A stretch of 64,000 nt of DNA from the NCBI GenBank assembly GCA_900239685.1, contig OENT01000217.1, forward strand, positions 95,153 to 159,152, given 5' to 3'. The notes below the pieces were generated by a model. That model saw only the letters and a program-made list of their open reading frames with translations. It was not told where the DNA came from and ran no database searches. This stretch comes from Rotaria macrura (taxonomy: Eukaryota > Rotifera > Eurotatoria > Philodinida > Philodinidae). The position numbers and the translations under genes are program-made. Below, in pieces: positions 25,084 to 35,935 of this stretch (its first letter is position 1; every line of letters begins with the position of its first letter).

Positions 25084-28000
25084 TCATATTCCTTATTTTG
25101 TTTCTATTTCAAATCTCATTTGCTTTTACAAACCGAGTGGTTGATACAAGTTCTTCTGATCTTACATTAGTCTCCATTGAAAATGTAAAACAAACTAATG
25201 GCATTACGAAATCAATAATAGGACAAGGTCAAAATCGTGCCAGCGTACCTCAATCACTAACGTTGCTTATGAATTTTAAAGATGATGGTACAACATCATT
25301 TCAAATTATGCAAGGTAAAATGCGCATAGATTAGATAAGTGAATTATTCGAAAATAAAGATAGCAGAGGCCACAGTATGTTTTTCGTTCTAATTATGTGT
25401 TATTTTGCTTGCATAGGTCAACAAGTTGTTTATGTGGATAATGGTCTGTGCCAATACGGACAATTATTTGATCCATCTAGTGGTCGTTGTCGTGATATTT
25501 ATTGTCAAGAAATTAATTATAAATTTAATGGTACAACATGTATACCAGACGATAGTGAAGAAACTACCAATTCATATAAACGAATGAGTGATATTGATTT
25601 ATCATTGGTAATGAGGATTTCACCGCGTAGTCATCATCCAAGAGGCAATTTTTCTAAACATCTTAATAGTCAAATGAATAAAACGTGTATAAACGATTGG
25701 AATAAAATTTTCCATGATACATTACAAAGTAAGTTCTAGCATGTTTGATTACAAGCAAATAGAATGATGCTGTGTTTTAAATAAGCAACAAAAAGAAAGA
25801 AAGAAAGAAAGAAAGAAAGAAAATACATTAAAACTGTTATATATGTTTCACGAGGAGATGAATACAAATGTAAAACTATTTTCCAGTGCAAACTCTTTTC
25901 ATACAGGAGACGCAAACTGAACATGAAAACGTATTGGAAATAAGAATATGCTTAGACTTTTCATACAGATTTATAGTTATTGCATGCCTACACTGTTTCA
26001 TGACATAGAATCTATGAACATATAGAATGACGGTTTTCATAACTCAAATTTCAACTTAAAGATGAATGTAATGTCTTTCGAAAACATCAGTTAAAAACAA
26101 TACTTGATTTTTGAAAAACTTACTTTTCAATATTATTTATTGCCATCGATTAACACATATCATTAAAATTTCTTTGTTAGTGAGAATAGTTTTTCCTTTT
26201 CTAGTTAAAGCTTTTGCTTTGTTTACAATCAAATATTTCGAACAATAATCCCAATATCCTTCTGAATTTTTCGAAAAAACAAGAAGAAATTTTCTGTTTT
26301 CTTTGTTATCTGCAATGTATACAAGAATGGTATCGCCGAGAGAAAATATGATTCAGTGTTAGATAAGAGGAGCGAGTTTATTCAGTCAGGCATACTCATT
26401 CTGTGAAAATCAAGAGGAATTACCAAGACTTTGTGGACTATGTACATGTCAAGAGCACAACACTATTTTATGCTAAATATTCGAGTATACGCACGCTAGA
26501 AATAAAACTAATTGTGGGTTAAGACTACGGACGAAATGACCGTCAGTCTATTAGTTGCTATTTGTTGTGCCAAAGCAAAGTATCACAATAAAGCATCTAT
26601 AGGGTTTTTGATGAAGCAGGTTGACGAACATTAATAACCTCAGGACTTTTCATCACTAACGAAAACACTGATTCTATGCACTAAATCTTACAGTTTGAAA
26701 AAGCAATACATTATTTGGGATGATTCTTTCGTAGAATTTTTCATCCATTGAAATAATTAGGATGATGTACTTTTTTATAGGTTATTTGAACATCGAGTAT
26801 GAACGTATCACGAAAATTAAGTATCGTTTCAAAGAATACGACACTTATTTATCAGATCGATCTATTATGAATTCTGTATCGAAAGATCCAAGATCGAAGG
26901 AGAATACCAGTGCACTTGGAATTCATTCGTATACATCAGTACATGATATTATCACTGAAATACTATCAAATAATAATTCTGTTTTCATCGATGTCTCGTT
27001 TTCAATAATTGGTCCAAATATAACTTCCAATGAAGTATTAACAGGTTTACATGTTGTTACTCTTCTTTTACTTGCATCTGAATTTCGTGCTGTTATTGAT
27101 CTATGTCAGAATTATTCGACTACAGTTGAATCTGTGTCAATTGTATCTGATAAAAATCGAACTCGTGAAGAATTCTGTAGTGACCCAGATGTAATGAATC
27201 CGACCAAAAATGGTATAATACGTAGACGTCTACGACCAGATGGGGAAGTCGATTATGTTGTTGAAGTGCCTGAACTTGATACTACATACGAGATTGGTGA
27301 TTACACTTATGTATTTATTGTATCAACATTAACTCAGAAAAAATCAGCAAACCAAACGGTAATGTTTTCTTATTGCTCAAGGACAAAACTTGTATCATTA
27401 CATCTCTAATGGTACTGTGATGGATAATAATGATTTAAGTCTGTGAGAAAGTTAATTAAATTTGATCGAGCAGTGTTTTTCTAAAATTTCTACTGGCAGA
27501 GAGTGTCACTGGAATATTCTAGTAAAGGATGAATACATAGTTTTAGAAGAATCAACATATAATGTAAAGTGAAGAAGTTCACAGCATTCGTTGGACGAAG
27601 TCGATCATTGTAGAGTTATTCGTCTTTCCGTTGCCATGCTTTACGAAATATCGTAAGTAAGTGAAGCAATGGACTAACCCCCCCCCCCCGCCTACAATAA
27701 AAGACCGCGGGTCTTCTATTATGTTCCAGCGTAAAACTTTTTCAATGGGGTCTTCTATTAAGAACCAAATTTTTTCCCAATATTTAATTAAAAAGGTTTT
27801 CCAGAAAACTAAGGCGGTTTTTAGGATTCCCATCGGAATTTTCAGGGTTTTAAGGGTGTCATTATCACTATGAGCACATTGTTTTGATATTTACAACTGA
27901 AAACCCTAAGAATCAAGCATATTTTGATGGAAAAACACTAATTAAAGAGCCCTAATCAGCAAAAAATTAATTAATTAAAGGGGTCTTCTATTACGTCGGA

Positions 28001-30889
28001 TGAAATTTTTCTCCAGAGGGGTCTTCTATTATAGGAGAATCTTGTAATGTGGGGGGGGGGGGGCGGTGGTTAGCTGAAAATAGCTTTCGTTCTGTCTTCT
28101 ATTACATTTATATCGGGAACAGAGAAGGTAAAAATCAATCATAGTATTTTTGAGTGTTGACCGCTAGGATCGTTTCGAGAATATAATATGTACTAGTGCT
28201 GCTTAAAGAGATTATTTCAGAAGAATCATTGATATCTAGTGTTTCCACCATTCAAACAAAATGATCTGAAATATTCAAGAATATTAATTTTTCGATCGAT
28301 CAAAGAAATTACGACGAGAGAGGCTGCAAAGAAAAAATACAATTATGTTCAAGCACTACTACTTTCGATTTCGATTTCAAGTCAAATGACTCGACATCGA
28401 CAGAGAGACTTCTTTCTGTTTCATGTGCAGAATACGAAATATTCCCTGTTCGATTTCGAATAGTGAAATAAGCTTGCCTGATAGCTTGATAAATTGATCA
28501 TCAATCAGCTAGTTGAAAGAAGAGATGTCGAACAACATTTATGAACTCTCAAATGGAAGAAATCAGTATTTCTAATTTTGCAAAGATCGAAAGAGAAGAA
28601 TTTTTTTATCGAATACTCCAACGAAAAGTCTATGTGGAAATCAGAATATTTTCAGAATATTACTGCTAACTGTTAAAGAGACGCACACACACCTAATTAT
28701 TGAAATATTGATTCAAAAAGATAATGCGATAAATTTCGGATAGTCTGTTCTTTATCTGCTCGTCGGAATTGTTGAAGCCGTCTATATCTATGTTGTTCCT
28801 ATTTCAAATGTTAACTAAAAAAATAGTAGAACGTACTATGTATTGCACGGTATAGTATTTATTCGAACGAGTTCTTTATTTTTTATTTTTTATTTTAAAA
28901 TTTAGTCACAAGTTTCAACTGCATCGTCATCAGCCAATACAACTTCAGCAATGAAATTAGTATCTGTTTGTAATCGTCAACCTCGAATAGTTGGTCGCTG
29001 TCCCGATAGCCTAGTTATGCGCATAGCACTTTGTGAAGTCATTCAATATAAAAACTTTTCCGTTCGAATTAAACGTAATAGCCGTTTATATACAAATCGT
29101 GAATATCGTTATGATCATTTTCGACCAGATTTATATATTGTCGTATGTAAACATGATACAAATAATGGTACGGCTAGTGGCAAAAAATTAGGTTTCGTTG
29201 AAAAAGCACCTGGGATTTTGTCAACTATAGCAACATTCATGTCAATAATTGCATTGGCCATAACATTAGTCACGTTTACTTTGTTTTCTTCATTACGTAA
29301 TCTGCCCGGTTGTAATACAATCAATTTAATTATCGCTTTAATTATTGGAGAAACATTATTTTTATCTCAAAGTTTAATAATAATGACAAGACCAAGTGTG
29401 TGCTTATTATTTGCATTAGGAATACATTTTTTCTACTTAGCAAGTTTCTTTTGGATGAATGTCATGGCTTTTGATCTTTGGAAAACGTTTCACAAAGGTT
29501 TTTCACTTTATGTTTATGATATTCGTGAACGATTACCATTCTATGCTTTGTATGCTTGGGGAATGCCTGTAATCATCGTTTTAATCGGTATTATATTGGA
29601 TGCAAAAAATGCTCGATTAAAACCATGCTACGGAAGATTTTTCCGTGGATGTTACGATGTTTGTTTTCGAACGAAAAATGACACGCCATTACAAGGTAAT
29701 GGAAATTTGTTCTCGTTAACATAACTACTGAGTCTAGTTATCATCTACTGAAGAAAGTTGTTAAATATTCAGTGAACTATCCTATAATTTAGTTCCTTGA
29801 GAAAAACTGCTTATCAAATATAAAAAGAAAAATAGAATATATTGTTTTCATGCAACGAAGAGTTTCATTTTTCGTGGTATTGCTAATGTTAGATGCTTAC
29901 ACTGGTTATTAAATCTATTTAAATATGTATCAATAGTAGTTTCGATATAATCGTATGAAAATGGATACTAAATAGATATGACAAACTCTTCTTTAATTAG
30001 GAGTCAAATAGAATCTTTTGAACATGAAAGCTGACTTCTTACAATTCTTTCTTGTTTTATTTTATTTAATAAGGCTGTTGGATTGAATCTGCTTTGATGC
30101 GACTTTTATTATTCGGTGTTCCAGTTGCTATAATTCTAATTATAAATTTTTTTCTATACGCTTTGACTGTTCGAAGTATTCGACGAGGTTTGAAAACAGG
30201 TAAAGCATTCCTTGTTAACCGATAATCCACTCAGTCTTGGTTGTTTATTACTATTTCTACTAGTTCGAGTTCAAGTTGAACGTAAATTTCAGCGTAAAAA
30301 GCAAGTTGTACCTGGTGAACACGATGTCAAAATTTATATGCGCATGGCTGTATTAGCAGGTTTTGGTTGGACCATTGGTTTCATTCTCTTTGTGTTACCT
30401 GATAATCAAAAAGGCTTTAAACGTTTTCTTGTTGCATCAGTTAAGTATTTATTTATTTTACTTAATGCTACGCCTGGATTATTCATATTTGGTGTTTATG
30501 TATGTAATCGTCGTGTATTATCATTATATCGTCAATTATTACTAGAAATTTATCAATTTTTTCGAAAGCATTATCAAGAAACTAAGCAGCGTCTTTTAAC
30601 TTGTTGTCAAAATAGTTTAAATAGAACAAAGAGTAAATTGAAAAAAATCAACAACAATCCAAATAAACAACAGGAAGAAGATGCATCCAGAGAAACATTG
30701 GCTACATCAACACTAGTCAAGTTATCAGAATCATCTAAGAAAACAACAATCTCACGTTTATTATCACAAGAACATGACCGATCATCAGTAACTCATTCTA
30801 CGTATCAAAGCATAAACCCACCGCCATCACCATCACCACCATCATCATTAGAGCGGCTATCGAGTCGAAACACTGAATCTAATTCATAA
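25074..30889 (+). CDS. Family B-type seven-transmembrane receptor (Methuselah/adhesion-like)
   Basis: Six exons: 25074-25314, 25417-25728, 26781-27358, 28906-29695, 30074-30199 and 30264-30889. They give 890 aa. A signal peptide (IIFLILFLFQISFAF) opens it. The ectodomain is about 460 residues, with paired cysteines and several N-x-S/T sites. The seven-helix domain starts near residue 482. TM1 is followed by LFSSLRNLPGCNTINLI, the loop typical of Methuselah-like and adhesion receptors. TM3-TM4 carry FYLASFFWMNVMAFDLW, again family-typical. I see no clear GPS autoproteolysis motif. The cytoplasmic tail of about 130 residues is Ser/Thr-rich and ends with a Pro-Ser cluster. Ligand is unknown. Introns 2 and 3 (1,052 and 1,547 nt) fall in the ectodomain; intron 3 holds a G/C-run repeat. 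Exon joins are frame-consistent throughout. Confidence 0.88.
25792..25823 (+). repeat. (GAAA)n microsatellite
   Basis: About eight tandem GAAA units lie in intron 2 of the 7TM receptor gene. Confidence 0.9.
27674..28103. repeat. Short putative mobile repeat with C-run and G-run ends
   Basis: This lies in receptor intron 3. It begins CTAAC followed by a long C-run and GCC, and its right part ends in a G-run, then GGCGGTGGTTAG at about 28073. The ends are therefore inverted relative to each other (CTAACC...GGTTAG, about 400 bp apart). Inside, the 14-mer GGGGTCTTCTATTA or a near copy occurs at 27709, 27747, 27980 and 28018, with a fifth at about 28092 just outside the right end. The first copy also pairs with an inverted partner (ACAATAAAAGACC) to its left. 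It has no coding capacity. It looks like a non-autonomous DNA element; no target duplication was evident. Confidence 0.5.
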
Positions 30890-33883
30890 TTGTGTAATTT
30901 CGAATTTCGAATTTTATATTTTTTGTACATAACTAACTGACGAGAAGATTTATTTGATTAAATTAAATATAGACGTCCACGTAAATAAGGCATAAATTTG
31001 AAAAGCAAAACATTTAAGAACAACATTTCTGTTGTTTCTTTGTTGAAGGTATTGTATAGTTGGAAAAGAACAAAATATATCATGCATGTGTGGCTAGTTT
31101 TGCTTAGTTCAAAATATCGACCATTCTTCGAAGACTTAAATTCCTTATGAAAACTATGGAATGTCAAGAGTCTGAGGAATTCGGAATATTTTCAGAATGC
31201 CAGATCTGGTTAAAATCCAGACATAAGATCAAATCAATAGTTTCCAACAAAATTGACAGCATCATACTTTGTGTAACCAGCAATTTTGAATAAATATACT
31301 CAAATCTAAAGTTAAACGGTCCAGCATCTCGAAAACATCATGAAAGGTTACTTAAATAGCTGCAGACATACCAAGTATAGAATTTTAAAACGACAATAAC
31401 AATACGATTTTGCATGGGTCTTACAGAATGTTACAGCATTGACTTTAAATGACGCTTTTCAGTCTTACACGGAACAATTTTTAGCAGACATGTTTTTTTC
31501 TATTCACATTGAGTGTGTAGTTTTCGTTTAACTGTGCAGATTTATTCGGCTTATAATCTTTCAATAGTAGATTCTTAACATAAGGACGTTTCTTTTCCAT
31601 TAAACATTTCGAGCTCAATATGATTAACTATAATATTCCACGAACTGAGACAGATCGATTGTTATTTTCTTTTCAATTGATGTTTTTGGATTCTCTACAT
31701 AAATCATATTTCAAATCTGAAGGAAAGCGGACGTGCGCAACAGAAAGTAAGCGAAAAGATTTTTTATTTTAGTTTTTTACCGTTGCCAAAATAGCTGGAT
31801 ATCAACAAAGTTCACAAGAACGACGACTGAAATGGTAGATCGAGAGATCCTCTTCTTCAAATACACTTCATACGGTGAAATTTTATATACATGACTGTCA
31901 ATTGTTATCATGAAAAACAAAAGTTTGATAGTTTTTAATCATTCATACATAATATACTTTTCTATGATAATTTTATCAATAAAATTGAACTGAAGTTTTT
32001 AATGTTTACTAAATTTCATAGAAATGAAAAATTTTCACTGTCCAACTCATACAAGATCACCTTGATGGTGTCATACCACCAGTTCGATATTCTTTTTCCA
32101 AGAAGAAACATCAAATGATCTTATTTGTTTTACTTGTAAGGTTTTATTTTTGACATGGGGATTGCTCACAGTCTATGGAATTGTGAAAATTTAGTAGACT
32201 AGAAGATCATCGACGAGAACTTCATTCATAGGGAAGAAATAATTGAACACTTGTTCAAGTATATGCACACATATTTATGCGTGGTTTTCTTACTATTGGA
32301 TGCGTTCTTTCATGCAAAAAATACTACAATATGAATTTTTGAAATAATCTAAACAAAGCGCAAGCTGTATGTAGTTTAAAAAGTTTTTGGTTGTGCATAG
32401 GCAAGTTTTGTCAGTACACAACCTATTCAAAAATTATTTTTTAAATAAATAATATTGTCGCTACAAAGATCACTCATAGAAAAAAACTAAGAATTGAGAT
32501 CATTAATAGAAGAAAACTCTTTTAACATCTCAGAATGAATTGTAATAATGTAACATCAGATGATATGGTACGTCTAGTATAAAGAAAAAAAGATAATTGG
32601 AAAATTTTTGTACTGACCTCTTAATAATATTTAATTTTTTCCTTAAACGTTAGACGTTATAGCATGTACAAATCACGCAATAATCTTCGATCGAATATTT
32701 TTTCTGATTGAATTGAACTTTTATGAATTTTCAAATAAAAGAAAAGCATATCTATAGGAATAAAACGATAACATCTCTTCATTGTCTTGAATTGTACTAA
32801 ATATTCATCAAGTTTCTTGTAGAATTCATACTGATTTTTCTTTTGCTAGTCAACTTTCATTTTTGTGTACTCAAAAAGTGAGTACACTCTAGAATTGGTC
32901 AGTGTGCCCGGCCGTATACACGATAACTCTTTACAAATGCATTCGATTGAGCTGAAATATTGTGCACAGAATTGTTTCATCAATATCTCGGTCTAGTTCG
33001 AAGATGAAATCCCTGAAGTGGGGTACAGGGATTTTTTCAAAAAAAACTTTTTTCTCAGAATTATCCACAACGTATATAAATCGACTCAGTTTTTAACGCT
33101 GATTCCGAATCTGATATTAGTTTTGAACCAAATCGCAGCTTTCTAACAAAACATTGACTGCAGAAAAATGGTCTCAAATGCACAAAAACTGCATCTAGGA
33201 ACAAAATTGCCTAGATATGTCTCAGTTGACCAGTAGTGTTGGAGTTTCCCAAAAAGGTTTACCAAGATACTTCTTCCGTGCACACATTCTAGAATGACTG
33301 ATTTGTCTCATTCACTTTTTGAAGTAAACATAACTCTCGGACATAAGTCGGAAGTTTTCACATTTATTTTATTCAAAGAATGGTCTGATACTTCTTTTAT
33401 ATATAGTAATTAGCTATGAGATCTATTCTTAGAACATTCAAGTGTTTCGATCATCAACTATGTGTAATTTTTTCGACGATGATGAAAAGCAGTCTATGTT
33501 TAACTTTTAAAAAATGTTCCAATGGTTTCTTTTTCTCTGTTTATCATGAGTTATGGTATTTAATGCTCAAAGTGATAATTCATCATTCTCGATTTATATT
33601 CGATAGCATAATATTCAAAACTGATCATAGGTGCAGACACAAAGTCAAGCCGTCAAAACTAGTGCATTTGAACATTATTGGGTGTTTGTTTCTCTAGATG
33701 CACGCTAAATATATGTATTGGAAAATTTATCTATACAAGACTGTACCATAAGTGAAAAAAATTTATTATTGATGTTCCACATCAGCCATCATTATAGAAC
33801 TTCGTAGCAAAACGATGAAATCAACGAATTAGTTAAAACTGTATTGGACTGACATAAATGCATGCGAAGGATGAATAGTGAAT
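30890..33883. other. Intergenic stretch with one putative short repeat
   Basis: This is the 3' flank of the receptor gene followed by AT-rich DNA. Apart from the repeat-like segment at about 32868-33343, listed separately, nothing was recognised. The open frames at 30958-31167 and 33416-33697 look like chance. Confidence 0.6.
32868..33343. repeat. Putative MITE-like repeat with inverted ends
   Basis: The left end has TACTCAAAAAGTGAGTACAC, containing a GTACTC/GAGTAC hairpin, followed by TCTAGAAT. The right end carries TTCTAGAATGA and then TCACTTTTTGAAGTA, so both CAAAAAGTGA and TCTAGAAT recur in opposite orientation about 450 bp apart. An internal perfect palindrome pairs AAATCCCTG with CAGGGATTT near 33007-33033. 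GC content is higher than the surroundings, with a GTGCCCGGCCG stretch. There is no coding capacity. The family is not recognised, and boundaries are approximate. Confidence 0.4.
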
Positions 33884-34002
33884 GCTTACGGCCACACCAC
33901 GTTGAATACACCAGTTCTCGTCCGATCACTGAAGTTAAGCAACGTCGGGCTCGGTTAGTACTTGGATGGGTGACCGCCTGGGAATACCGAGTGTCGTAAG
34001 CT
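33884..34002 (+). rRNA. 5S ribosomal RNA
   Basis: This 119-nt sequence begins GCTTACGGCCACACCACG and ends complementary to its start (GTGTCGTAAGC), forming helix I. The conserved internal control region is intact: the A-box AGTTAAGCAACGTCGGGC, then GGATGGGTGACCGCCTGGG. A T-run directly follows, the normal RNA polymerase III terminator. A CATAAATG motif about 30 nt upstream could serve as an AT-rich upstream element. It is a single copy here, not part of a visible tandem array. No divergent bases were noticed, so it looks functional. Confidence 0.97.
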
Positions 34003-34006
34003 TTTT
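34001..34006 (+). terminator. Pol III terminator of the 5S gene
   Basis: CTTTTT directly at the end of the 5S rRNA gene fits the T4+ terminator used by RNA polymerase III. Confidence 0.8.
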
Positions 34007-34660
34007 ATTTTACATATTGATTAAGATTTTGTCTAATTACTGGAAGTATTGACAACTCTTTTCAATCATTTTCGAGTGAATTTATTATGAAATAGAACAC
34101 GCTCGTACGTTTATTTTTCGTTGGATAAAAAAGAATGGATGAATGATTTACTACGATTTTTAACTTATTTTCAGATATTGATCGAAAAATTTAACCATTG
34201 AGTATCTGTTTAGCACTTGTACCTTAGATAAGTTACAACATCATGAAGGCTTCTTAAAGAAAATTGTGATCCGAAGAAAATATTTTTTGTTTCAACATGT
34301 GAAATATATAACTGATGGTCAGCTCGCTTTTTGTGGCTTATCTGTGTCAAGTATCTACGTGTTCTAAATTCAGTAATTTATTAAAGAAGCATGTTTTTAG
34401 ATAAGATATTTTGAAGATGTTCTGCAAATCATCGAGTCCTTTTTATAGGCAGGATTCAGATTTCAGTGCAGTGAAACCATCATAACTCGATTGGAGAACT
34501 TCATCAACATTGATCTATACTAAAATTTTTCTCGTCATATAAAAAATGTTTCATATGTTCAACGTCAGTTTAAAGAAAGTTGAATAAGTTTTCTCGAAAG
34601 GAAAACAAAGAAAGGCAATATGAGAAACAAGATGAATTTGAGTGGTGAATCAATTTTTAT
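34007..34660. other. Short intergenic stretch, nothing recognised
   Basis: AT-rich DNA between the 5S gene and the 3' end of the minus-strand membrane protein gene. No open frame, repeat or RNA gene was seen. Confidence 0.6.
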
Positions 34661-35499
34661 TTAGTTTTTATGATCTATTTTTAGATCAGTGGTAAAATTT
34701 TCAATTTTTAATTGTTTTACTAAATCAAATGTAGTTAATTTCTGTTGTTCTTTATGCTCATCATATTTTTGTTTATCTCGTTGCCAAGATTCATAATAAA
34801 GATAGGCATCAAATAAATAAAGAAGATCGCCCAATATTTGTAATACAAATACACTATTCAGATTGACAAACGATCTATTCGTGTATATACGATAGGCTAA
34901 CATTGTTGCAATCAAATAAATACAACAAGCAATCGTATACAATAGATGTGCCCACATACAAACATCCTAAATAGACGCGATAGTAATATTTTATTCAATA
35001 AAAGTTTCGTTTGAACTAATATTACTTGAGCAACACAACCGCGTTTAGGATCTGTTGAAGGATTCCTTCTGAATGAAAGACGCCAACCGATAAATATAAA
35101 GCCGGCTTCAATCAAAAATGCATTGATACCGAGAAAATTGAATAGTAGAACTTTTTCCATGAATCGCTTTTTGTCGAAAGCTAGTAGAGAACCAATTAAA
35201 TAGAAGTAGCTACCAAGATTTTGAAAAAGACAAGCAAGTAATTCTGCTTGATATTGCATTGGTTCATCTATGTTTCGACGGGATTTAACAGCATACACGT
35301 ACCAATCAATAGTATATAAAACAGCATCAATTATGAATAAAATCGCAAGACACAGATAGACAAAGCAAGAAAGAGATTCATCGAACGCTTGATATGCATA
35401 ATTGACTGTATCCATTGTTAAATATCCAAACATACCTAAGATGTAGACTACGTTAGCCCAATAGTTCCAACTAGAACTTGGCACTATTGACGAGTCCAT
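34661..35499 (-). CDS. Six-helix membrane protein made of three two-helix repeats, family unknown
   Basis: Two exons, 35499-35026 and 34966-34661, join in phase 0 to 259 aa. Six hydrophobic segments are visible, at about residues 11-33, 42-70, 85-109, 117-143, 163-184 and 195-220. They pair into three similar units: a first helix with a (Y/L)-x-(I/L)-G/A-x-x-x-YL core, a polar loop, then a second helix ending in FLIDA-x-LY-x-x-x-W or a close variant (IIDAVLYTIDW, LIEAGFIFIGW, LFDAYLYYESW). This suggests internal triplication. The two-helix unit loosely recalls YrhK-like membrane domains, but that is a guess. The C-terminal about 35 residues are charged and likely cytosolic. No signal peptide was seen. 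Neighbouring genes give no functional hint. Confidence 0.8.
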
Positions 35500-35935
35500 T
35501 GCATTGAAAATATACGGACAAATGGGTTATGAGTAAATCAATGAGAAATTCGATAAGAAAAAGAAAACAATTTATTTCATTTGTTTCATAGTTTGACGTA
35601 GAGAAGGAGAAGAAAGAAAAGCTTTTAGTATTTCATAGAAAATAAAACGATAGGTTTGAGTCATTCAAAAACAGTCTAATTACTGTCAATAGACAAGCAC
35701 TCTATTATAAACAACAGCTCGCCATCAATTCCACACATCATTAGATTTTATATTGATCGTGTGTTATATTTTGATCGAATGCATTTAGAATGCGTCGATG
35801 TTTGAATGGCATCGACATGATAAAATATTTAATTCAAAATAAAAAAAAGGAAAAAGAGCATCTCAACAACCATCGATGACTTATTTTCTTGTTCACACAC
35901 CCACACACGAAGGCAAACACTACTATCATCGCTTT
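35500..35935. other. Short intergenic stretch, nothing recognised
   Basis: Upstream flank of the membrane-protein gene and 3' flank of GCDH, both on the minus strand. It includes a (CA)-rich patch near 35895-35910. No further feature was seen. Confidence 0.6.

Noticed and set aside
27674-27690. C-run as a telomere-like or assembly-junction sequence
   Set aside because: A matching G-run in inverted orientation 370 bp away and motifs in between fit an inserted repeat better; no telomeric repeat unit is present.
33884-34200. Possible spliced-leader RNA gene next to the 5S gene
   Set aside because: In some organisms SL RNA genes sit with 5S genes, but no leader-plus-GT donor and Sm-site arrangement was seen downstream.
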